Of a DNA stretch of 32,688 nucleotides, positions 26,002-32,688 are shown one piece after another. The DNA comes from Desulfobulbaceae bacterium. Lineage in GTDB: Bacteria > Desulfobacterota > Desulfobulbia > Desulfobulbales > Desulfobulbaceae. The position numbers and the translations under genes were made by a program. The notes below the pieces were generated by a model that saw nothing but the letters and a program-made list of their open reading frames with translations, was not told the origin of the DNA and did no database searches. Each line of letters starts with the position of its first letter. The stretch's first letter is position 1. The stretch spans positions 1-32,688 of the forward strand of contig JAAYIE010000082.1 in NCBI GenBank assembly GCA_012744275.1, written 5' to 3'.

Positions 26002-26038
26002 AGAAAAATCGGCCTTGCTTGTGGCACAAGCAAGGCCG
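26002..26038 (-). terminator. terminator-like hairpin immediately before the folP ribosome site
   Basis: A 13-bp near-perfect stem (26010-26022 with 26026-26038; GGCCTTGCTTGT and its complement) with a 3-nt loop is followed on the minus strand by a T-run (complement of A residues at 26004-26008). Only about 24 nt separate it from the folP ATG. It could end the ftsH transcript or act as an attenuator for folP. Confidence 0.8.
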
Positions 26039-26101
26039 GCAATGCCTAAACTCAATATAAACTTGATGCTCTTATGGAAAATTCCGGTTCTCAATCAAAG
26101 T

Positions 26102-26126
26102 CGACAGAGATAGCGCTTTGATATGG
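26102..26126. repeat. 25-bp repeat after ftsH, second copy of the one after folP
   Basis: This 25-bp sequence matches 25145-25169 at 22 positions and, like it, begins 8 nt beyond a stop codon read on the minus strand. A neighbouring ATCAAAG pairs with CTTTGAT here (7-bp arms, 15-nt loop, 26094-26122). A partial inverted end, CCCATCAAAG, lies at 25994-26003. Confidence 0.55.
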
Positions 26127-26134
26127 AACCAGTA

Positions 26135-27958
26135 TCAGGCTGGAAGTTCCTCTTCCTGACCTGCCAGCTCAACCTCGTTGATAATGGCCACCATGTCATC
26201 CAACATGATGGTCTCTTTGTCGAGCAGGGCTGCAGCAATCGCGTCCAGGCTGGCACGGTGTTCCTTAAGCATGGTGGTCACCTTCTCATTGGCCTGGATA
26301 ATGATGCTCTTCACCGCCGAATCAATCTTGCGGGCGGTTTCTTCGCTATAGTCTCTATGTTGGGCGATCTCGCGGCCCAGAAAGATATGCTCTTCTTTTT
26401 TACCGTAGGCCAGGGGGCCCAGTTCTTCACTCATGCCCCACTCGCACACCATTTTCCTGGCCAATTCGGTGGCGCGCTCGATATCGTTGCCTGCACCAGT
26501 AGTAATCTCGTTGAACACCAGTTTTTCCGCCACCCGGCCGCCAAAAAGGATGGCAATGGAGTTGAGGAGAAAACCTTTGGCGTGGGTGTATTTTTCGTCC
26601 ATGGGCAGTTGCATGGTCAAACCCAGGGCACGACCACGGGGGATAATGGTCACCTTGTGAATCGGATCGGTACCAGGCAAAAGATAGGCCACCAAGGCGT
26701 GCCCAGCCTCATGGTAAGCGGTGATCTCCTTTTCCTTGGGGCTGATGATCATTGATTTGCGCTCTGCACCCATCATGACCTTATCCTTGGCCCGTTCCAG
26801 CAACTCGGAATCCACCTCGTTGCGGTTCTCCCGTGCCGCCATCAGGGCAGCTTCATTGACCAGATTTTCCAGATCCGCGCCGGAAAAACCGGGCGTACCC
26901 CGGGCAATGACTGCCATGTCCACGTCTGCAGCCAGCTTCGTTCTCTTGCCGTAGATATCCAATATCTTTTCACGACCCTTCACGTCCGGCACCGGCACGA
27001 TCACCTGCCGGTCGAAACGGCCGGGCCTGAGCAGAGCAGGATCAAGAACATCTGGCCGGTTAGTGGCGGCTATAATAATAACCCCGTCATTGCCTTCAAA
27101 GCCGTCCATCTCAACCAGAAGCTGGTTTAAAGTTTGTTCGCGTTCATCATGACCGCCGCCCAGTCCTGCACCACGGTGGCGGCCAACCGCGTCGATCTCA
27201 TCGATAAAAATAATGCAGGGTGCATGCTTTTTGCCTTGGGCAAAGAGATCGCGTACCCGGGAGGCGCCCACACCCACAAACATCTCCACAAAATCCGAAC
27301 CAGAGATGGTGAAAAAAGGCACTCCGGCCTCACCGGCAATGGCACGGGCGAGCAGGGTCTTGCCGGTTCCCGGCGAACCAGCCAGAAGTACTCCCTTGGG
27401 TATGCGGCCACCCAAACGGGTAAACTTTTGCGGGTCGCGGAGGAAATCAATGATTTCTTCCAACTCCTCCTTAGCCTCATCAATGCCAGCCACATCTTTG
27501 AAAGTAACCTTAACCTCGCCCTCTTCCTGCAGTTTGGCCCTGGTTTTACCAAAGGAAAGCGCTCCACCTTTGCCCCCCATTTGCATCTGGCGCATGAAAA
27601 AGACCCAGATTCCAATCAAAAGCAGTAGTGGAAACCAGGAAATGAGCACTGACAGGTACCAGGGCATTTCCTTGGGTTTTTCCACGGCAATATTCACCTT
27701 GGACTGGCGCAGCATGGGAATCAGCTCGGCGTCATCCGGGGCGATAGTCTTGAACGGGCGGCCGTCCTGGCCAATACCGCTAATTTCACGATCCTGGATA
27801 CTCACCTTACTAATCGAGCCACGCTCCACATGTGACCAGAATTCACTGTACGTGATGGATTGGCTCGGCTTGACCGGGCTGTTGAGAAACTGGAACATGA
27901 AAACCATGGTCAGCAGGATCACTAGCCACATGGTCAAGTTTTTATAAAAGGTATTCAA
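26135..27958 (-). CDS. ftsH: ATP-dependent zinc metalloprotease FtsH
   Basis: A 607-residue membrane-anchored AAA+ protease. Two transmembrane helices (about 10-25 and 101-122) flank a small periplasmic domain. The AAA module has Walker A GSPGTGKT (194-201), Walker [12 protein letters not shown] and the second region of homology [19 protein letters not shown]. The protease domain carries the zinc motif HEAGH near 417. It hexamerises and degrades misfolded membrane proteins and short-lived regulators. The start is TTG 27958 with a GGAGAGG site about 6 nt upstream; the next in-frame ATG would cut into the first helix. It is 90 bp downstream of carB and upstream of folP. The C-terminus ends in an acidic tail EEELPA. 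Confidence 0.97.
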   Translation of the reverse strand: MNTFYKNLTMWLVILLTMVFMFQFLNSPVKPSQSITYSEFWSHVERGSISKVSIQDREISGIGQDGRPFKTIAPDDAELIPMLRQSKVNIAVEKPKEMPWYLSVLISWFPLLLLIGIWVFFMRQMQMGGKGGALSFGKTRAKLQEEGEVKVTFKDVAGIDEAKEELEEIIDFLRDPQKFTRLGGRIPKGVLLAGSPGTGKTLLARAIAGEAGVPFFTISGSDFVEMFVGVGASRVRDLFAQGKKHAPCIIFIDEIDAVGRHRGAGLGGGHDEREQTLNQLLVEMDGFEGNDGVIIIAATNRPDVLDPALLRPGRFDRQVIVPVPDVKGREKILDIYGKRTKLAADVDMAVIARGTPGFSGADLENLVNEAALMAARENRNEVDSELLERAKDKVMMGAERKSMIISPKEKEITAYHEAGHALVAYLLPGTDPIHKVTIIPRGRALGLTMQLPMDEKYTHAKGFLLNSIAILFGGRVAEKLVFNEITTGAGNDIERATELARKMVCEWGMSEELGPLAYGKKEEHIFLGREIAQHRDYSEETARKIDSAVKSIIIQANEKVTTMLKEHRASLDAIAAALLDKETIMLDDMVAIINEVELAGQEEELPA

Positions 27959-28048
27959 AAATCCTCTCCACTCTGTGTTCGCACAATACGGTCTGTCCGT
28001 CGAAATATTCTTTCAATACCAGCACACAACTTTAACACGCATTGCCGC

Positions 28049-31000
28049 TCAGTCAATACGCTTTGCACTTTCCTGGATGGTCATTACCTCCATCTCCCGA
28101 TAAAGCAGGGAGGCCAGGGCTTTAGTCACTGCCAAGCCGCCAGTAATGGTGGTGCAGTACGGAATATGGTAGTCCAGGGCTGCCCTGCGGATTAAATAAG
28201 AGTCCTCGGTGGTACGGTTGCCTGCCGAGGTATTGACAATGAGCTGCACCTCACCGTTTTGGAGCTTGTCAAGAATATGCGGCCTGCCCTGGGAAATTTT
28301 ATTCACCTCGCTGCAGGGAATGCCCGCCTCCTTGAATTTGGCTGCTGTGCCCCGGGTGGCGATAATGTTGAAGCCGAGTTCTGCAAGCCTGGCTGCAACC
28401 GGCAGCACTGCCTCTTTGTCCGGATGACGGACGCTAATAAACACCGTACCTGCGAGCGGTAGGTGGGAATTGGCCGCAATCTGCGATTTGGCCAGAGCCA
28501 GCCCCAGATCTTCATCAAGCCCCATAACCTCACCGGTTGATTTCATTTCCGGGCCCAGCAGGGTGTCCACGTTCTTAAAGCGGTCAAAGGGGAAGACCGC
28601 CTCCTTCACCGCCCAATGGTGGAGCTGCTTTTCCCTGGTGAAGCCAAGCTCCTCAAGCGACATTCCCATCATCACCTTGGTGGCAATCTTGGCCAGGGGC
28701 ACGCCTGTTGCCTTGGAGACAAAGGGCACGGTGCGCGAGGCACGTGGATTAACCTCCAGTACAAAAAGGGTATCGCCCTGTACCGCGAATTGCACGTTCA
28801 TCAGGCCAATCACGCCCAGTTCCAGAGCCATGGCCTTGGTGGCTTCACTGATCTGCCTGATCATATCCGCTGAAAGAGTATGTGGAGGCAGCACACAGGC
28901 CGAGTCACCCGAGTGAATGCCCGCCTCTTCAATGTGTTCCATAATGCCGCCAATCACCGTGAGCGTGCCGTCGCAGACCGCATCCACATCTACCTCAATG
29001 GCGTCCTTTAAAAACTGGTCAAGCAGGATAGGATGTTCAGAACCGCTCATGCCAGGAATTGCCATAAAGCTGCGAATACCGTCCTCATTGTAGACAATGC
29101 GCATATCCCGACCGCCGAGCACATAGGAGGGTCGCATCACCACTGGAAAGCCAATACGCTGGGCTACCTTAAGCGCCTCTTCCAGGTTGTGCGCAGTGCC
29201 GTTGGCTGGTTGGCGCAGCCCAAGAAGTTGGAGGAATTTCTGGAAGCGTTCGCGGTCTTCCGCACGGTCAATAGCATCCGGCGGAGTGCCAATAATGGGC
29301 ACTCCCTTCTGGGCCAGCGGTACAGCCAGATTCAGCGGTGTCTGACCGCCAAACTGCACAATCACCCCATCCGGCTGTTCCCGGTCAACGATATTGAGCA
29401 CATCTTCACGGGTGAGCGGTTCAAAGTACAGCTTATCTGAAGTGTCGTAGTCTGTGGATACGGTTTCAGGGTTGGAGTTGACCATGATGGATTCCACCCC
29501 GATTTCCTCCAGCGCAAAGGAGGCATGCACGCAGCAGTAGTCAAACTCAATACCCTGACCGATACGATTGGGACCACCGCCCAGGATCATGATTTTCTTG
29601 CGATCACTGGGCTGGGCCTCATCTTCGGTTTCATAGGTGGAATAGTAGTAGGGCGTGTAGGATTCAAACTCCGCCGCACAGGTATCCACCAGTTTAAACA
29701 CCGGCACTATTCCCATCTCCTGCCTGCGTTTGCGCACATCGTCTTCAGCGGTGCCGGTGAGATAAGCCAGTTGCAGGTCGGAAAAACCATCCTCTTTGGC
29801 GGCAAGCAGTTTTTCCTTGTCCAGGGCGGCAAAACCAGCCTCGGCAATGCCCTGGCCGCTGGCCACCAGTTCCTGGAAATTATAGAGAAACCAGGGGTCA
29901 ATACTGGTGAGCTCAAACAGGCGCTCTATACTCATATCCCGGCGCAGGGCCTCGAAAATATAGCTGACCCGCTTGGAATTGGGCTTGGCCAACCCTGCCA
30001 GCAGATCATCCTCATGCATGGTGCTAAAGTCGTTTTTGCCGTCAAAACCAAAGCCCATGCGGCCGGTTTCCAGGGAACGCATGCCCTTTTGAAAGGCCTC
30101 CTTGAAGGTGCGACCAATGGCCATGGTCTCGCCCACTGATTTCATGGCCGTGGTGAGGATGTCTTCGGTTTCAGGGAATTTTTCAAAAGTCCAGCGAGGA
30201 ATTTTTACCACACAGTAGTCGATGGTGGGCTCAAAGGCAGCGTAGGTTTCGCGGGTAATGTCGTTTTTCAATTCATCCAAAGTATAGCCCACCGCCAGTT
30301 TGGCAGCGATCTTGGCAATGGGAAAACCAGTGGCCTTGGAGGCGAGTGCTGACGAACGCGACACCCTGGGGTTCATCTCAATCACCATCAATTCACCATC
30401 CACTGGGTTCACTGCGAACTGCACGTTGGACCCGCCGGTTTCCACACCGATTTCCCGCATAATGGCAATGGCCGCATCGCGCATGGCCTGGTACTCACGA
30501 TCAGTCAGGGTCTGCGCCGGGGCCACGGTGATAGAGTCACCGGTATGGACGCCCATGGCATCCACGTTTTCAATAGAACAGATGATGACCACGTTGTCGT
30601 TGCGGTCGCGCATCACTTCGAGTTCAAATTCTTTCCAGCCTAGGAGCGAGCGCTCCAGCATAACCTCGCCGGTCATGGAAAGATCAATACCTGCCACAGC
30701 CATGGTTTTCAGCTCTGCCCGATTATAGGCCACACCGCCACCGGTGCCGCCCAGGGTAAAACTGGGCCGCACAATCAGAGGGAAACCAATGGCCTCGCCA
30801 GCTGCCATGGCTTCGTCCAGGCTGTGGACAATGGCGGATTCAGGTACCTTGAGCCCGATTTTGCGCATGGCATCACGGAACTCTTCCCGGCCTTCGGCCT
30901 TGCGGATAACACTGATGTTTGCTGCCAGAAGTTCCACCCCGAATTTTTCCAGCACGCCCATTTCCGCTACCTTGATGGCGGTGTTGAGCCCGGTTTGCCC

Positions 31001-31273
31001 CCCCAGGGTGGGCAGGAGTGCGTCCGGCCGTTCGCGCTCAATCACCCTGGCGACGAATTCCGGAGTGATAGGCTCTATGTAGGTGCGGTCAGCCAACTCC
31101 GGGTCGGTCATGATGGTGGCCGGGTTAGAGTTGATTAAAACCACCTCGTAGCCCTCTTCCTTAAGCGCCTTGACCGCCTGCGCACCGGAATAGTCGAATT
31201 CACAAGCCTGACTGATGATAATCGGACCGGAACCGATGATGAGGATTTTATGAATATCTGTCCTTTTCGGCAT
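28049..31273 (-). CDS. carB: Carbamoyl-phosphate synthase large subunit
   Basis: A 1074-residue, full-length CarB. The two homologous ATP-grasp halves are visible: the first opens [21 protein letters not shown] and has [13 protein letters not shown]; the second opens [20 protein letters not shown] and has [12 protein letters not shown]-terminal MGS-like allosteric domain (about 930-1074, with [16 protein letters not shown]) follows. It uses two ATP, bicarbonate and ammonia from CarA to make carbamoyl phosphate for arginine and pyrimidines. The ATG at 31273 has AGAGGAG upstream. It is 24 bp after carA, clearly one operon. Confidence 0.98.
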   Translation of the reverse strand: MPKRTDIHKILIIGSGPIIISQACEFDYSGAQAVKALKEEGYEVVLINSNPATIMTDPELADRTYIEPITPEFVARVIERERPDALLPTLGGQTGLNTAIKVAEMGVLEKFGVELLAANISVIRKAEGREEFRDAMRKIGLKVPESAIVHSLDEAMAAGEAIGFPLIVRPSFTLGGTGGGVAYNRAELKTMAVAGIDLSMTGEVMLERSLLGWKEFELEVMRDRNDNVVIICSIENVDAMGVHTGDSITVAPAQTLTDREYQAMRDAAIAIMREIGVETGGSNVQFAVNPVDGELMVIEMNPRVSRSSALASKATGFPIAKIAAKLAVGYTLDELKNDITRETYAAFEPTIDYCVVKIPRWTFEKFPETEDILTTAMKSVGETMAIGRTFKEAFQKGMRSLETGRMGFGFDGKNDFSTMHEDDLLAGLAKPNSKRVSYIFEALRRDMSIERLFELTSIDPWFLYNFQELVASGQGIAEAGFAALDKEKLLAAKEDGFSDLQLAYLTGTAEDDVRKRRQEMGIVPVFKLVDTCAAEFESYTPYYYSTYETEDEAQPSDRKKIMILGGGPNRIGQGIEFDYCCVHASFALEEIGVESIMVNSNPETVSTDYDTSDKLYFEPLTREDVLNIVDREQPDGVIVQFGGQTPLNLAVPLAQKGVPIIGTPPDAIDRAEDRERFQKFLQLLGLRQPANGTAHNLEEALKVAQRIGFPVVMRPSYVLGGRDMRIVYNEDGIRSFMAIPGMSGSEHPILLDQFLKDAIEVDVDAVCDGTLTVIGGIMEHIEEAGIHSGDSACVLPPHTLSADMIRQISEATKAMALELGVIGLMNVQFAVQGDTLFVLEVNPRASRTVPFVSKATGVPLAKIATKVMMGMSLEELGFTREKQLHHWAVKEAVFPFDRFKNVDTLLGPEMKSTGEVMGLDEDLGLALAKSQIAANSHLPLAGTVFISVRHPDKEAVLPVAARLAELGFNIIATRGTAAKFKEAGIPCSEVNKISQGRPHILDKLQNGEVQLIVNTSAGNRTTEDSYLIRRAALDYHIPYCTTITGGLAVTKALASLLYREMEVMTIQESAKRID

Positions 31274-31297
31274 ACTGTGCTCCTCTGCTTTCCGGGC

Positions 31298-32407
31298 TTA
31301 GCGCGCTTGCGCGATCATCGTTATAAAATGTTCAAATAAATAACGGGCATCATGTGGTCCAGCGGCAAATTCCGGGTGATATTGCACGGAAAAAACCGGC
31401 AGACTGCGGTGGCGTACCCCTTCCAGGCTGCCATCGTTCAGGTTGATGTGGGTGATTTCAGCCTCTTCAGGCAAAGTAGCAGGATCCACACAAAAACCAT
31501 GATTTTGGGCCGTGATCTCCACCTTGCCCGTGGCCAGGTCCTTGACCGGCTGATTACCGCCCCGGTGACCAAATTTCAGTTTATAGGTAGAAGCACCCAA
31601 GGCCAGGGCTATAAGCTGATGGCCAAGACAGATGCCAAAAACAGGTATCTTGCCGATGAGTTGGCGGATTTCCTCAACTACACCACGCACTCCAGCCGGA
31701 TCGCCAGGCCCATTGGAAAGAAAAACACCGTCGGGCTTAAGCGCCAGCACATCTTTGGCCGAGGTGTAGGCTGGCACCACCAGAATGCGGCAGTCGTGCT
31801 TGTGCAGCATACGTAACTGGTTATACTTGACGCCAAAATCATAGACCACCACCTTCCAGCGTCCGCTGTCAGGAAAATCCGTACCCGGCTGTGCTCCTTC
31901 CTTGGTCCAGACATAGGGGGCCTTGCAGGTCACCTGGGCCACCATGTCCTGCCCAACCAGCCCTTCCCACGCACGGGCACGGGCCACCAGTGAATCTGCA
32001 TCCAAATCCGTAGTCGAAACAATGGCCTTCAGCGCACCTGCAGTGCGAATTTTGCGGGTGAGCATACGGGTGTCAAAGCCTTCAACTCCGAGAATGCCGT
32101 ACTGCTTGAGAAACCCGACCAAGTCGCCGGTGCTGCGGAAATTGCTGGGGCGGGGCTGGTACTGCCGCACCAGAAAGGCTTTGGGGTGCGCAGATGCTGA
32201 CTCCATATCCGCGGCATTAACGCCGTAGCTCCCGATAAGTGGGTAGGTCATGGTGACCAGTTGGCCGGTATAGGATGGGTCGGTGAGCAGTTCCTGATAT
32301 CCGGTCATGCTGGTGTTAAAAACCATTTCTCCCAAGGCCTCGCCAGCACCGGTAAAGGAGCGAGCAGGGATGATGGTGCCGTCTTCCAGGGCAATGAGTG
32401 CTTTCAT
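31298..32407 (-). CDS. carA: Carbamoyl-phosphate synthase small subunit
   Basis: A 369-residue glutaminase subunit. The N-terminal CPSase small-chain domain ([31 protein letters not shown]) is followed by a class I glutamine amidotransferase domain with the nucleophile in [15 protein letters not shown] and the His/Glu pair in [11 protein letters not shown]. It releases ammonia from glutamine and channels it to CarB. The ATG at 32407 has only a modest GAGA ribosome site. The 107-bp gap upstream to the edge gene shows no terminator I could recognise. Confidence 0.98.
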   Translation of the reverse strand: MKALIALEDGTIIPARSFTGAGEALGEMVFNTSMTGYQELLTDPSYTGQLVTMTYPLIGSYGVNAADMESASAHPKAFLVRQYQPRPSNFRSTGDLVGFLKQYGILGVEGFDTRMLTRKIRTAGALKAIVSTTDLDADSLVARARAWEGLVGQDMVAQVTCKAPYVWTKEGAQPGTDFPDSGRWKVVVYDFGVKYNQLRMLHKHDCRILVVPAYTSAKDVLALKPDGVFLSNGPGDPAGVRGVVEEIRQLIGKIPVFGICLGHQLIALALGASTYKLKFGHRGGNQPVKDLATGKVEITAQNHGFCVDPATLPEEAEITHINLNDGSLEGVRHRSLPVFSVQYHPEFAAGPHDARYLFEHFITMIAQAR

Positions 32408-32514
32408 AGACGTTCTCTCGTTATTAATACATACTGTCAGCAGAGGTACTGCAAGCGGTCAAATCAACTGTTGAAACCCCGTGCTTTGGCTGTGCTGCTG
32501 AAGCCAGCAGTATT

Positions 32515-32688
32515 TCAAGCCTCCAGGGAGTAAACAAAATGTGTAACCTGCTCATGCACCGCAAGATCCATATATTCCGGTTTTGTACAGTTGCCCACAA
32601 AAAGCTCACCAGCCAGGGTGGTTTTAAAATAGGGCGTCATGCGCTTAAAGGCGATAAAAGCACATTCGGCATTGTTGTCATACTGGCT
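32515..32688 (-). CDS. C-terminal end of an unrecognised protein (cut by the window edge)
   Basis: On the minus strand an open frame enters from the right edge and runs 57 codons to a TGA whose complement is at 32515-32517. The residues look like real protein: NNAECAFIAFKRMTPYFKTT, then GELFVGNCTKPEYMDLAV and a final HFVYSLEA. The codons in each position resemble those of neighbouring genes. I do not recognise the family; the start and most of the protein are outside the window. It is upstream of carA on the same strand and could be the preceding gene of that unit. Confidence 0.65.
   Translation of the reverse strand, partial: SQYDNNAECAFIAFKRMTPYFKTTLAGELFVGNCTKPEYMDLAVHEQVTHFVYSLEA

Noticed and set aside
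1-32688. CRISPR array, tRNA/rRNA, prophage or transposase
   Set aside because: No regularly spaced direct repeats, no cloverleaf or rRNA sequence, and no phage or transposase protein was seen by eye on either strand.

Overview
The window reads as a stretch of chromosome from a Gram-negative anaerobe, most likely a sulfate-reducing or related Desulfobacterota (Desulfobulbales-like) bacterium. That placement is an inference. It rests on a lactate-oxidation gene set in which the LutA and LutB polypeptides are fused and sit beside pta-ackA, a lactate permease and a GlcD/GlcF-type oxidase. The same gene content is known from the organic-acid oxidation locus of Desulfovibrio. No rRNA, tRNA, CRISPR array, insertion sequence or prophage gene was seen.

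Layout. (1) 1-5.7 kb holds a loose set of accessory genes: a TDT/SLAC1-family transporter, a chromate transporter (chrA), a family-2 O-methyltransferase and an exported metallo-beta-lactamase-fold hydrolase. Between them lie spacers with what look like coding scraps. (2) 5.7-8.3 kb is a cold-response-like cluster on the plus strand: a small RRM protein, an RhlE-type DEAD-box helicase, a cold-shock protein with a hairpin-rich leader and a strong terminator, then a 52-residue charged protein with a TTG start. (3) 8.5-11.7 kb has a haem catalase with a palindrome over its predicted promoter, then a wrecked lipoprotein/VWA gene that has lost its MIDAS-bearing core.

(4) 11.8-25.0 kb is the metabolic heart. 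On the minus strand are lutC, a fused lutB-lutA, a terminator, pta and ackA. Divergently on the plus strand are lactate permease lctP, a GntR/FadR-type regulator, glcD, glcF and a beta-hydroxyacid dehydrogenase. Lactate would be imported by LctP and oxidised to pyruvate by the Lut complex (L-lactate) and the GlcD/GlcF pair (probably D-lactate). Acetyl-CoA made from pyruvate would yield acetate and ATP through Pta and AckA. Pyruvate:ferredoxin oxidoreductase is not in the window. A shared operator-like motif of the tnGTnnnACna type lies at the same place in the lctP and glcD promoters and again in the lutC leader, so one regulator probably controls all three units.

(5) 25.0-32.7 kb is housekeeping on the minus strand: carA-carB, ftsH, folP, and the 3' end of an unrecognised gene at the right edge. 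The most unusual non-coding signal is here. A 25-bp imperfect repeat lies exactly 8 nt after both the ftsH and the folP stop codons, with inverted partners that outline two small hairpin elements. A terminator-shaped hairpin also stands directly in front of the folP ribosome-binding site.
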